From the NCBI RefSeq assembly GCF_900113315.1, contig NZ_FOZG01000001.1, positions 1,550,001 to 1,614,000 on the forward strand: a DNA stretch of 64,000 nt, in the 5' to 3' direction. The position numbers were made by a program, and so were the translations under genes. This stretch comes from Sphingomonas jatrophae. GTDB lineage: Bacteria; Pseudomonadota; Alphaproteobacteria; Sphingomonadales; Sphingomonadaceae. The notes below the pieces were generated by a model. That model was not told the origin of the DNA and did not search any database. It saw only the letters and a program-made list of their open reading frames with translations. Numbering within the stretch: position 1 is the first letter of the stretch; each line of letters begins with the position of its first letter. This document shows positions 42,546-51,094 of the stretch, piece by piece.

Positions 42546-44227
42546 GCCGCCACCCGCTCGGCGATGCGGCCGGTGCGCGCGGCGGTGTAGCCTTGCTCGC
42601 GCGAATAAGCCGGCGTGCCGTTGACGATGACATGCTCGATGCCGGTGGCGCGACGGATGTAGCGGAAGCCGTCGCCCGGCAGGTCGTCCACCGCGATTTC
42701 GGGCCCGCGATCGACCGTATCGGGATCGAACAGGACGAGGTCGGCGGCGTAGCCCGGCCGCAGCAGCCCGCGATGCCGCAGGCCCCAGAGCGTCGCCACG
42801 TCGTGGGTCAGCTTGCGCACGGCCAGCTCCAGCGACAGCGCGCGCTCGCCGCGCACGTAGCGGCTGAACAGATAGGCGGTATCGCCATAGGTAGCGAAGT
42901 TGGTGACGTGCGCGCCGCCGTCGCCCGCGCCGATGCCCATCAGCGGATCGGCCAGCAGCCCGCCAATCTTGGCGCTGTCGTTATGGCCGATGCCGTCCAG
43001 CCCGAACGAGGTGGCGAGATCGTCCGCCAGGGCGATGTCGATGATCGCCTCGGCGATGTGGCAGCCGCGCTCCGCCGCGATGTCGCCGATGCGACGGCCC
43101 ATCAGCGCGGGGTCATCCTGCCCCATGCGCTTCACGTAAGCGTCGGCAAAATCGATCTGGAGGCCGATCGGCATCCAGAAATCGTCCATCTCCGCCATCA
43201 GCTTCGCCCGCACCGCGGGATCGCGCAACTGGGTCAGCTTCTCGTCGCGGGGCAGCAGGGTCATCGCCCACCAGCCCGGAAGCGTTGCGAAGGTGGACAT
43301 GGGCGCGGTGAGATCGAAGGACAGGTCGATCGGCCGCGTCTGCATCTGCGGCGTCACGCGCGCGCCATGCGCCGTCTGCAGGCGCACCCGCTCCATGGCG
43401 ATGCCGACCAGCTCGGGCGCGGCATTGCTGTCGAACAAAGGCGAGAAGGTGGTGGCGATGCCGTGGCGTCGCGAGAAATCGGCGAGCAGGTCGATCCGCG
43501 CGCAGAGCAGGTCCGCATCGTAGAATTCGGGCACGATCTGGAGGATGCCGCCATGCGCCCCGAGCGTCGCGCACAGCGCGTCCAGCTCCCTCGGCTCGGC
43601 CAGGCGCGCGGGGACGGGGCGGTTTTCGTGATCGATGTCGACCCACGATCCGCTCATGCCGACCGCACCCGCGGCGAGGCATTCGGCCAGCAGCGCCTGC
43701 ATCGCCGCAATCTCGTCGTCGGTGGCGATACGCTCGCGCGCGTCCTCGCCCATCACCCACAGGCGCAGCAGGCTGTGCCCGACCAGCGGCGCGACGTTGA
43801 CGCCGAGGCCACCGCGGATCGCATCCAGATATTCGGCAAAGGTCTGCCACGTCCAGCTCAAGCCCGCATCGAATGCCTGCTTGGGCATCTCCTCGATCTT
43901 GCGGAAGGTGGCGCCGAGCAGCTCGCGATGTTCGGGCCGGAGCGGCGCGAGGCTGAGCGAGCAATTGCCCGGCATCACCGTCGTCACGCCATGTTCGAGC
44001 GAGGGCTGGGCCAGCCCGTCCCACACCAGTTGCGCATCATAATGGGTGTGCGGATCGATGAAGCCGGGCGCGACGACGAGGCCGTTCGCATCGATTGTCT
44101 CGCGCGCCGGACCCGTCACCTCGCCGAGTGCGACGATGCGATCGCCGCGAATGCCGACATCGCCGTGGAAGGCGGGCGCGCCCGATCCGTCGCAGATCAG
44201 ACCGTTCCGGATCAGCAGGTCCAGCAT
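42542..44227 (-). CDS. Amidohydrolase, N-acyl-D-amino-acid deacylase type
   Basis: A 561-aa metal-dependent hydrolase (amidohydrolase family 3) from ATG 44227, after AGGAGAGAGG. An N-terminal beta-domain (LIRNGLICDGSGAPAFHGDV) is followed by the HTH-type metal site GFIDPHTHYDAQL near residues 55-67 and PGNCSLSLAP near 85. The catalytic Asp segment GAGDGGAHVTNFATYGD is near 437 and the C-terminal ADLVLFDPDTV near 503. Family members hydrolyse N-acyl-D-amino acids, but many relatives act on other amides or cyclic ureides. It leads the unit with two small genes and Coq4. Divergent from TetR at 44328. Confidence 0.9.
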   Translation of the reverse strand: MLDLLIRNGLICDGSGAPAFHGDVGIRGDRIVALGEVTGPARETIDANGLVVAPGFIDPHTHYDAQLVWDGLAQPSLEHGVTTVMPGNCSLSLAPLRPEHRELLGATFRKIEEMPKQAFDAGLSWTWQTFAEYLDAIRGGLGVNVAPLVGHSLLRLWVMGEDARERIATDDEIAAMQALLAECLAAGAVGMSGSWVDIDHENRPVPARLAEPRELDALCATLGAHGGILQIVPEFYDADLLCARIDLLADFSRRHGIATTFSPLFDSNAAPELVGIAMERVRLQTAHGARVTPQMQTRPIDLSFDLTAPMSTFATLPGWWAMTLLPRDEKLTQLRDPAVRAKLMAEMDDFWMPIGLQIDFADAYVKRMGQDDPALMGRRIGDIAAERGCHIAEAIIDIALADDLATSFGLDGIGHNDSAKIGGLLADPLMGIGAGDGGAHVTNFATYGDTAYLFSRYVRGERALSLELAVRKLTHDVATLWGLRHRGLLRPGYAADLVLFDPDTVDRGPEIAVDDLPGDGFRYIRRATGIEHVIVNGTPAYSREQGYTAARTGRIAERVAA

Positions 44228-44271
44228 CGCCTCTCTCCTTGCGCCGGCCTGTCGCCGGTCCATCGAGGAAT

Positions 44272-44290
44272 ACGGTACACTGTGTAGCGT
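44272..44290. promoter_or_regulatory. Palindromic operator candidate (TACAC-T-GTGTA)
   Basis: A perfect 5-base inverted repeat TACAC/GTGTA around a single T (44276-44286), extended by ACG/CGT on the outside with one mismatch on each side, giving a 19-base palindrome. It sits in the 100-base gap between the divergent amidohydrolase (44227) and TetR (44328) genes, as expected for an operator of that TetR protein acting on both directions. Confidence 0.6.
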
Positions 44291-44327
44291 TACTTGCAAG
44301 TGCCTGCCGCTGCTGTAGGCAGGCGAA

Positions 44328-44966
44328 ATGAGCGCTTCCGCAACCGCCTCCAATGCCCGGCCGGGCGGTCGCCCGCGCGATGGCGCCATCGACCATGTCG
44401 TGCGCGAGGCGGCGCGGCGGCTGCTGGCGGAGCGCGGCTACCGCGCGCTCACCTTCGAGACGCTGGCGCGCGAAACGGGCGTGCCGCGATCGATGATCTA
44501 TCGCCGCTGGCCGACCAAGACGCACCTCGCCAACGAGATTGCGGTGGGCGGCGAGGCGAGCTTCGCCGACGTGATTGCGGGCGGCGGGCTGGAGCCGCAG
44601 ATGGCGGGCCTGATCCGCCAGATCTTCGCCCGCTATCAGGTCGCCTCGATCGCGGCGGCGTCGGTCGGCGTGATCGCCGACACCCAGGGCGACCGCGCGC
44701 TCCAGGCCGAGCTGCGCGGCGAAGCCGAGGCGATCAACCGGGCAGCGCTGCGCGGCATCGTTGCCGCGGGGCAGCAGGCGGGGACGATCCGGATGGACGT
44801 GGACGGCGACGTGCTGTTCGACATGATCGTCGGCGGCATCGTCTATCGCACCCTGTTCAGTCTCCAGCCGGCGCCGAGCGAATATGTCGCGGATTATACA
44901 CGCCGGATCGTCGCGAGCATTGCTGCGCCGGCGCCGCCTGTCCTATCCCCGCGCCAAGACGACTGA
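44328..44966 (+). CDS. TetR family transcriptional regulator
   Basis: A 212-aa regulator. The helix-turn-helix spans about residues 20-65 (LTFETLARETGVPRSMIYRRWPTKTHL), with a TetR_C domain beyond. It is transcribed with the Old Yellow Enzyme gene 12 bases after it and is divergent from the amidohydrolase unit. The palindrome at 44272-44290 is a likely binding site. Ligand unknown, presumably a pathway compound. Confidence 0.93.
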   Translation: MSASATASNARPGGRPRDGAIDHVVREAARRLLAERGYRALTFETLARETGVPRSMIYRRWPTKTHLANEIAVGGEASFADVIAGGGLEPQMAGLIRQIFARYQVASIAAASVGVIADTQGDRALQAELRGEAEAINRAALRGIVAAGQQAGTIRMDVDGDVLFDMIVGGIVYRTLFSLQPAPSEYVADYTRRIVASIAAPAPPVLSPRQDD

Positions 44967-44978
44967 AGGGGGGCGAGG

Positions 44979-46103
44979 ATGCACGATCCGCTGATGGCGC
45001 CGATCACGATCGGCACGCTGTCGCTGCCCAACCGGATCGTCATGGCGCCGATGGGGCAGGGCCGCGCCCCCGGCGGCCTGCCGAGCGAGGCCTATGCCGG
45101 CTTCTACCGCCGCCGTGCGGAGGGCGAGATCGGGCTGATCGTCACCGGCGCCACCGCGGTCGGCCACGAACGCTCCGCCTTCGACGATGATGAGCCGCAT
45201 TTCCACGGCGCCCCGCTCGACAGCTGGGCGCAGATCGTGCGCGGCGTGCACGAGGCGGGCGGGCGGATCGTGCCGCAGCTGGCGCATGCGGGCCTGCAGG
45301 GCCTCGCGATGAACCCGCCCAAGGTGCCGGGCATCGGTCCTTCCGGCATCTGGCTGCCGGGCGCGCAGGTCGGCGTCGAGGCCGGGCCGGGGCGCGAGGA
45401 TGGCGAGGCGATGACGCTGGCCGATGTCGATGCGGTGGTCGCCGCCTTCGCCCGCGCCGCGGCGGATGCGAAACGGCTGGGCTTCGACGGGATCGAGATC
45501 CACGCCGCGCACGGCTTCCTGATCGATCAGTTCCTGTGGGCGCGCACCAATCGCCGCAGCGATGTCTATGGGCAGGAACGCAGCCGCTTCGCCGCCGAGA
45601 TCGTCGCCGCCTGCCGCGCGGCGGCGGGGCCGGACTTCCCGATCCTGCTGCGCCTGTCGCAGTTCAAGATGACGGACTATGCAGCCCGGCTGGCGGACAC
45701 GCCCGCCGAGCTGGAGCGGCTGATCGCGCCGCTGGTGGAGGCGGGCGTCGACTTGTTCGACTGTTCGCAGCGCCGCTTCTTCCGGCCGGAGTTCGACGGC
45801 AGCCCGCTCAATCTCGCCGGCTGGATCAAGGCGCTGACGGGCAAGCCGACCATTGCGGGTGGCGGCATCGGCCTGGCCAAGACCTCGCTCGAATATGGCG
45901 AGGCGAACATCTATGCGACGCGGGCGACGGTGGCGCTCGACCATCTGGATGCGGTGCGTGAGCGGCTGGATCGCGGAGAGTTCGATCTCGTCTCACTCGG
46001 CCGCGCGATCCTCGGCGATGCGGCGTGGGCGCGGAAGGTGCGGCTGGGGCAGATCGACCAGCTGGAGCCGTTCGAGCCGGCCGTGTCGCTCGGCCTGAAC
46101 TAG
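44979..46103 (+). CDS. NADH:flavin oxidoreductase (Old Yellow Enzyme family)
   Basis: A 374-aa FMN enzyme. The N-terminal NRIVMAPMGQGRA segment at residues 18-30 and the active-site pair HAAHGFLIDQFLW near 172-184 (the two His bind the substrate carbonyl) are present. RRSDVYGQERSRFAAEI follows, and the FMN phosphate region AGGGIG is near 290. Such enzymes reduce activated C=C bonds or catalyse related reactions such as demethylation. It forms a unit with TetR 44328 and converges with TetR 46771 (4-base overlap). Confidence 0.92.
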   Translation: MHDPLMAPITIGTLSLPNRIVMAPMGQGRAPGGLPSEAYAGFYRRRAEGEIGLIVTGATAVGHERSAFDDDEPHFHGAPLDSWAQIVRGVHEAGGRIVPQLAHAGLQGLAMNPPKVPGIGPSGIWLPGAQVGVEAGPGREDGEAMTLADVDAVVAAFARAAADAKRLGFDGIEIHAAHGFLIDQFLWARTNRRSDVYGQERSRFAAEIVAACRAAAGPDFPILLRLSQFKMTDYAARLADTPAELERLIAPLVEAGVDLFDCSQRRFFRPEFDGSPLNLAGWIKALTGKPTIAGGGIGLAKTSLEYGEANIYATRATVALDHLDAVRERLDRGEFDLVSLGRAILGDAAWARKVRLGQIDQLEPFEPAVSLGLN

Positions 46104-46771
46104 GCCGGCGCGAGCACGCCCCACGCGGCACGGCGCAGCGCCGACTCGAACTCGGCGCGCTCCGCCCGGCCGGTCGCGTCGTAGCGACGCCTGTGGCCGA
46201 ACTGATCGGCATTGCAGACGAAGCTCAGCACCGCGGAGCCGAGGATGTTGAGCGCGACGACCGGCTTGATCGGGCGGAAGGCACCCGCGGCGATCCCCTC
46301 CTCCACCAGCCGGACGAACGTCTCCACCGTGCGCCATGAAAACTCCACCGGATCGGCCGGACGCGAGATCAGGTCGGACGAATTGCGCAGGATGATGCGC
46401 GCGGCGGTCGGCCGCTCGACCATGAAGGTCAGCCACTGGTTCAGCAGGGTCATCAGCCGTTCGAACGGCGCGCCCTCCGCCTCCAGTCCGGTGAGGTGGG
46501 CGTTCAGCTCCTCGAAGATGCGCCGCTCCACCGCATCGTAAAGCTCGCGCTTGGAGCGGAAGTGATGCAGCAGCGACGGGCGGCGGATGCCCACCTGCTC
46601 GGCCACCTCGTCCAGGCTCGCCCCGGCAAAGCCGTGCCGCGCGAACACGCGCTCGGCCGCGATCAGCAGCTCTTCGCGGGTCGAGCCGGTGCGTGTTGCG
46701 GCAGGAGGGGAGAGCTGCCCGGGGCTCACGCTGGCCATGTCGTCCGTCGCTCCACCGAAATCATGCTGCAT
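46100..46771 (-). CDS. TetR family transcriptional regulator
   Basis: A 223-aa regulator. The helix-turn-helix is near residues 50-85 (ASLDEVAEQVGIRRPSLLHHFRSKREL). The start is given at 46771, but ATG 46738 (MASVSPGQ) would remove an unconserved tail. A 10-base palindrome (GCCCGCGGGC, 46772-46781) lies directly upstream. It follows the receptor gene 46845-49184 on the same strand, separated by a strong hairpin, so it probably has its own promoter. Confidence 0.92.
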   Translation of the reverse strand: MQHDFGGATDDMASVSPGQLSPPAATRTGSTREELLIAAERVFARHGFAGASLDEVAEQVGIRRPSLLHHFRSKRELYDAVERRIFEELNAHLTGLEAEGAPFERLMTLLNQWLTFMVERPTAARIILRNSSDLISRPADPVEFSWRTVETFVRLVEEGIAAGAFRPIKPVVALNILGSAVLSFVCNADQFGHRRRYDATGRAERAEFESALRRAAWGVLAPA

Positions 46772-46811
46772 GCCCGCGGGCGGGGCTAGCAGGTCTGCCT
46801 GCGGGGTGGAA

Positions 46812-46838
46812 CCGGGGCGGGGGTGTGACCCGCCCCGG
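46812..46838 (-). terminator. Strong GC hairpin after the receptor gene
   Basis: CCGGGGCGGG at 46812-46821 pairs perfectly with CCCGCCCCGG at 46829-46838 around a 7-base loop. It lies seven bases past the stop of the receptor gene (minus strand) and before the TetR gene. No long T-run follows, so termination may be partial; it would separate the two genes. Confidence 0.55.
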
Positions 46839-46844
46839 CTGCGG

Positions 46845-49184
46845 TCAGAAGCGGAAGCTGACGTCCAGCCCGTAGGTGCGCGGCCAATTGTAGTTGCGGG
46901 TGACGATGTTGCCGAACGCCTGGCCGAAGTCGATGCCGGCGGTGCGGCTGACCTCGTTGAACAGGTTCCGGACGAAGCCCGTCACCGCGATCGTGCCGCT
47001 GCCGACCGGAATGCGGCTGGCGACGATGCGCGCGTCGAGCGTGGTCTGGCTGTCCGTCTGCGTCGAGAAGATGTTGGGATCGTCCGTCGCGACGGTGCTG
47101 TAGGGGAGCGCCGCATAGCGCCCTGTATATTTCAGATCGCCCGCCAGATTGATTTGAAGATCGTCATGCTTCAGCAGCGTGATGTCGGCCGAACCGCTGG
47201 CGATCCACTTCGGCACAAAGGCGAAGGCGCGGTCTCGCGCGACGTTCGGGCCGCCGACCACCGCGAAGAACTCTCGGAACTCGGCATCGGTGTAGCCGGC
47301 ATTGGCGGACAGGACGAGGCCGTCCACCGGCGTCGCCTGCACCTCCGCCTCGAAGCCGTTGATCTGCGAGCGCGCATCGTTGGTCACCAAGGTGACGAAG
47401 CCCGCCGACGTCGGCTGGAAGACCGCGATCTGCTGATCCTTGTGCTTGTCGAAGAAGGCAGCAAGATTGACGCGCAGCCGCCCGTCCAGCAGCCTGGCCT
47501 TGGTGCCGATCTCGATCGAGTCGACCGTTTCCGGATCATAAGGCGTGATCGACGACTGGACGGTGCTGGCGTCGGTCGCGAAGCCGCCGCTCTTGAAGCC
47601 CTCCGAATATTTGGCGTAGATGTTGATGTCGTCGGTCAGATCATATTTGGCGACGAAGGTGGGGGTGGAGCCCGAGAAGGTGCGGCTTGCCCTTGTGCCG
47701 AACGGGATGGTGGTGAAGCCGCCCGCGGTGGCGCCGCGCAGCACGCGCTTCTTCTCCTTGCTGTAGCGATAGCCCGCGGTCAGAACGAGCTTGTCGTTCA
47801 GGATCGGCGGCGTCCAGTCGACCTGCGCATAGGCGGCGTAAGCATCGGTGTTGAAATCCGCCAGCCGCTCCAGCGTGGTGCCGAAGAATTGCTGCGGATT
47901 GTTGGAGTCGCCGTCGTCGTAGAAATAATAAAGGCCGGCGGTGTAGAAGAGCCGTCCAGCCTTGCCGCTGGCCTGCAACTCCTGCGAGAACTGCTTGTAG
48001 TCGAGGTTGGATGCCGCGGCGGCAAGCGGCAGCGGCGATCCGTCGAGATCGAGCTGCTGCTTCCATTTCAGCGTGCGATAGGCGGTGATGGATTTCAGCG
48101 TCGCCTCGCCCACCTCCAGCGTGCCGGTCAGCGCGTGCGTCCACGTCTTCACGCCCTCGAACAGCTTGGCGCCGTCGACGCCGCCCGTGCCGTAATAATC
48201 GCGCGGCCGCCGCTCCGTCTGGACATAAAGGCCGAGGGGCACGCCGACATAAGCGGGCGATGCCGGATCGAAGATGCCGCCCGCGCCGATGCCCTGGAGC
48301 ACGCCCAGCATCGGCGTCGTCTTCAGCCGGCTGTAATCGCCCGAATAGTCGAAGGTGAGCGTGTCGCTCGGCCGGAAGCGCACGGCGAGGCGGCCGGCAT
48401 AGCTGGTCTTGTCGCCCAGCCGCTTGACGGTGGGCGCCGGGCCGGGGATCTGCGGCACGGGGTTGGCGCGCGTGCGGATATAGCCGTTCTGATCGGACCA
48501 GAGACCCGCCAGCGTGACCGAAAAGGGGCCGAAGGCCGGCAGATCGAGCGAGCCCTGAAGCAGGCGCCGGTCATAATTGCCGATGCCCGCCTTCAGCGTG
48601 CCGCCCAGTTCGCCGCTGGGTTTCCGCGTCACGATGCTGACGGCACCCGCCAGAGTATTGCGGCCGAACAGAGTGCCCTGCGGCCCGCGCAGCACCTCGA
48701 TATGGTCGATCTCGGCGATGTCGATGCTCGAGCCGACGGCTTTGCCGATATAGACGCCGTCAATATACATGGCGGCGGCAGGCTCGTACCCCGGATTGGG
48801 ATTGGTGGTGACCGAGCCGCGGATCTGCAGATAGGTTGTCGTGTTGCTGCCGCTTTCCACCACCTTCACGTTCGGCGCGAGGCCGTCGAGCGCGGTGATG
48901 TCGCGGATGTTGCGCACCTCCAGCGCGGCGCCGGTGAAGGCGGTGATCGCGACCGGCACGTCCTGAAGATTCTCCGCACGGCGGCGCGCGGTGACGACGA
49001 TGTCGCCGGTGCCGAGCGGCGCGGTGGCGGGCTCGGCCGCGGGCGGTGCGGCGGCCTCGGCGGGCGATGGCGTGTCGCCCGCGGCGACGGTCGCATCGGT
49101 GGTGCTCTGCGCGGTGGCCGCGGCCGGGATCGCCAGCAACGCGCCGGCAAGCGCGCGCCAGGCATGGATGCTCGTGCTGCTCAT
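46845..49184 (-). CDS. TonB-dependent receptor
   Basis: Outer-membrane receptor, 779 aa. Signal peptide to about residue 24 (TAAQ/ATAQS region). The plug begins GDIVVTARRRAENLQDVPVAIT near residues 58-79, with HIEVLRGPQGTLFGRNTLAGAV near 160 and a C-terminal GLDVSFRF. It follows the SDR gene at 49228 by 43 bases on the same strand and is probably co-transcribed from the promoter near 50090, which carries the CCGG palindrome. Substrate unknown. Confidence 0.94.
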   Translation of the reverse strand: MSSTSIHAWRALAGALLAIPAAATAQSTTDATVAAGDTPSPAEAAAPPAAEPATAPLGTGDIVVTARRRAENLQDVPVAITAFTGAALEVRNIRDITALDGLAPNVKVVESGSNTTTYLQIRGSVTTNPNPGYEPAAAMYIDGVYIGKAVGSSIDIAEIDHIEVLRGPQGTLFGRNTLAGAVSIVTRKPSGELGGTLKAGIGNYDRRLLQGSLDLPAFGPFSVTLAGLWSDQNGYIRTRANPVPQIPGPAPTVKRLGDKTSYAGRLAVRFRPSDTLTFDYSGDYSRLKTTPMLGVLQGIGAGGIFDPASPAYVGVPLGLYVQTERRPRDYYGTGGVDGAKLFEGVKTWTHALTGTLEVGEATLKSITAYRTLKWKQQLDLDGSPLPLAAAASNLDYKQFSQELQASGKAGRLFYTAGLYYFYDDGDSNNPQQFFGTTLERLADFNTDAYAAYAQVDWTPPILNDKLVLTAGYRYSKEKKRVLRGATAGGFTTIPFGTRASRTFSGSTPTFVAKYDLTDDINIYAKYSEGFKSGGFATDASTVQSSITPYDPETVDSIEIGTKARLLDGRLRVNLAAFFDKHKDQQIAVFQPTSAGFVTLVTNDARSQINGFEAEVQATPVDGLVLSANAGYTDAEFREFFAVVGGPNVARDRAFAFVPKWIASGSADITLLKHDDLQINLAGDLKYTGRYAALPYSTVATDDPNIFSTQTDSQTTLDARIVASRIPVGSGTIAVTGFVRNLFNEVSRTAGIDFGQAFGNIVTRNYNWPRTYGLDVSFRF

Positions 49185-49227
49185 GAAATCCTCCCCATCT
49201 TCTTGTTTTTGATTGCGCGGCGGCGCG

Positions 49228-50004
49228 TCAGCGCTGCGAGGAGATGTTGCCCCCGTCGACGACGATCTCGGCCGCGGTGATGTAGCTGGCCTCGTCCGAC
49301 AGCAGGAAGCGGACGACGCGGCCGATCTCCTCCGGCTGGCCGAGGCGCGAGAGCAGGATGCGCTGCTCGAACGACGTTGCGCCGATCGCGTCCAGCGTCG
49401 GCTGCATCATCGGGGTGACGATCTGGCCGGGCGAGATGGAGTTGATGCGGATGCCGTCGCGCCCCAGCCGGTCGGCGAGCGAACGGACGATGGCGAGCAC
49501 GCCGCCCTTGCCCGCGGAGTAGATCGGATTGACCGCATGGCCGAGCGTCGCGTTGATCGACGCGGTGGCGACGATGGCGGCGCCGGGCGCGGCCTGCAGG
49601 TCGGCCAGGAACGCCTTGATGAGGAAGGGCAGCGCGCGGAGATGGACGGCGATGCCGTCGTTCCAGCTCTGCTCGGTCATGCCGTCGAGGCCGTCCGTAT
49701 CGACCACGCCCGCGCAGTGGACGAGCCCGCCGACCTGGCCGATCCGCTCGCACGTGGCGGCGGCACCGCGCTCGATCGCGGCAAGATCGCGCACGTCGAT
49801 GCCGTGGCCGGATGCGGCGACGCCATGTTCGTCGGCGATGCGCTTGGCCGCCGCCTCCGCCCGCCCGGCATCGAGATCCCACAATGCGACGGCGCGGCCA
49901 ACCGCCGCCAGCGCGCGTGCCGATGCGAAGCCCAGCCCCGATGCGCCACCCGTGATGACGACGCCCGTCGATGGCGACGCCAGACGGCTTGCCACGTCTT
50001 CCAT
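49228..50004 (-). CDS. Short-chain dehydrogenase/reductase
   Basis: A 258-aa SDR. Cofactor motif TGGASGLG near residues 18-25, then LWDLDAGR (acidic residue favouring NAD). HCAG replaces NNAG near 97. Catalytic Ser in ATASINAT and the YSAGK pair near 160 are present. C-terminal DGGNISSQR. First gene of the unit with the receptor 46845; a TTTTCCGG-N4-CCGGA palindrome lies 77 bases upstream. Probably oxidises an alcohol of the imported compound. Confidence 0.92.
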   Translation of the reverse strand: MEDVASRLASPSTGVVITGGASGLGFASARALAAVGRAVALWDLDAGRAEAAAKRIADEHGVAASGHGIDVRDLAAIERGAAATCERIGQVGGLVHCAGVVDTDGLDGMTEQSWNDGIAVHLRALPFLIKAFLADLQAAPGAAIVATASINATLGHAVNPIYSAGKGGVLAIVRSLADRLGRDGIRINSISPGQIVTPMMQPTLDAIGATSFEQRILLSRLGQPEEIGRVVRFLLSDEASYITAAEIVVDGGNISSQR

Positions 50005-50080
50005 ATCCTCTCCTACCTACTTGTCTGTAGGGAGCGACTTAGCCGCGTGAACGGACCGTCCGTCAAGCGGCCTGCGCTTT

Positions 50081-50094
50081 TCCGGCTATCCGGA
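50081..50094. promoter_or_regulatory. CCGG palindrome, site A
   Basis: TCCGG-CTAT-CCGGA preceded by TTT, between the XRE-type regulator (stop at 50121) and the SDR/receptor unit (start at 50004). Nearly the same sequence, including bases beyond the arms (TTTTCCGG....CCGGA.TG.TCG), occurs at 62501-62514. A shared operator for operons of this region. Confidence 0.55.
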
Positions 50095-50120
50095 ATGATC
50101 GTCGGCAGCGGCGCGGTGGG

Positions 50121-50975
50121 TCAGCTCATCCGCGCCATCATGAACCGCGTCGTGCCCTCGTCGATCGGGCTGAACACCTCCACCCGGAACTGCCCGTCGA
50201 GATCGGCGAAGAAGGTGAAGTGGCGGAAGGTGAGCGGAACGGCGCCGCCGGGGCGATACTGCACCTCGCGCGACGATCCCGACGGCAATTCATAGCGGGC
50301 CCAGAGTTCGCGGAAATAGTCGCTCTCCGCCAGCAGCCGCTCGATCAGCGCGTGGAAGCCGGGATCGTGGATGTTGCGGGCGAAGGCGGTGCGGAACATC
50401 GCCACCTGCTGCCGCGCGGATTCGCGCCAGTCGGGCAGGCTGCGGCGCGTATTCTCATCGAGGAACAGCGAGAGCAGCTGGTTGCTCTCCGGCCCGGCAA
50501 AGGTCTTGAAGTCGCCGAACAGCGCCACGGCTGCGGCGTTTGACGCGATATAGTCGGCCCGCGGCGTCAGGACAAAAGCGGGCGAGTAGCTCATCGCATC
50601 GATGATCATCTGCACCGGCGGCAGCACCTCGCCGGCCGGCGCGGTGGAGGTGGGCGTCTCCTCGGATCCGAGGCGGAGGAGCTGCGCCCGCTCCATCGCC
50701 GACAGGCACAGCACATCGGCGATCCGCACCAGCAGCCGCGGCGAGGCGGTGACGTCCAGCCCCTGTTCCAGCTTGGTATACCAGGAGGGCGACACGCCGA
50801 GCAGCTGCGCCACCTCTTCGCGCCGCAGCCCGGTGGTGCGGCGCTGACGGCCCGGCTCGATCCCGAACGCCTCCGGGCTGACGCCGGTGCGCCGCGCGCG
50901 CAGGAAGCTGGCAAGCTCGCGCCGCCGCCAGTCCGTCCCGGTCGCTCGCGGGGGCAGCCTGTCACTTCCGGTCAT
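50121..50975 (-). CDS. Helix-turn-helix regulator with MmyB-like ligand-binding domain
   Basis: A 284-aa protein from ATG 50975 (MTGSDRLPP). An XRE-type helix-turn-helix lies near residues 48-75 (TGLRREEVAQLLGVSPSWYTKLEQG), preceded by the typical LASFLRARRTGVSPE stretch. The C-terminal half is the PAS-like MmyB domain (YIASNAAAVALFGDF; FRELWARYELP), a domain reported in related proteins to bind fatty-acid-like ligands. It sits between the SDR/receptor unit and the divergent receptor at 51095, so it may control either, and the palindrome at 50081 is a candidate target. Confidence 0.9.
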   Translation of the reverse strand: MTGSDRLPPRATGTDWRRRELASFLRARRTGVSPEAFGIEPGRQRRTTGLRREEVAQLLGVSPSWYTKLEQGLDVTASPRLLVRIADVLCLSAMERAQLLRLGSEETPTSTAPAGEVLPPVQMIIDAMSYSPAFVLTPRADYIASNAAAVALFGDFKTFAGPESNQLLSLFLDENTRRSLPDWRESARQQVAMFRTAFARNIHDPGFHALIERLLAESDYFRELWARYELPSGSSREVQYRPGGAVPLTFRHFTFFADLDGQFRVEVFSPIDEGTTRFMMARMS

Positions 50976-51094
50976 AGGCTCCCTTGGCCTTCTGTGCGGC
51001 ATGATTGGCAAGTCTTAACTCGCGTCCGACGGTCGCAGGGCGGCCAGGCACGACCCGCCACCAAGAGGCGGGCGAGGCGGCAAGGGGAGGAAGC

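Noticed and set aside
46772-46802. Palindromes GCCCGCGGGC and GCAGG-N4-CCTGC upstream of TetR 46771 as operators
   Set aside because: Short GC-only symmetry is common here; the first touches the start codon and may only reflect base composition.
46587-49280. 897-codon plus-strand frame opposite a receptor
   Set aside because: Antisense shadow of the receptor at 46845; composition not protein-like.
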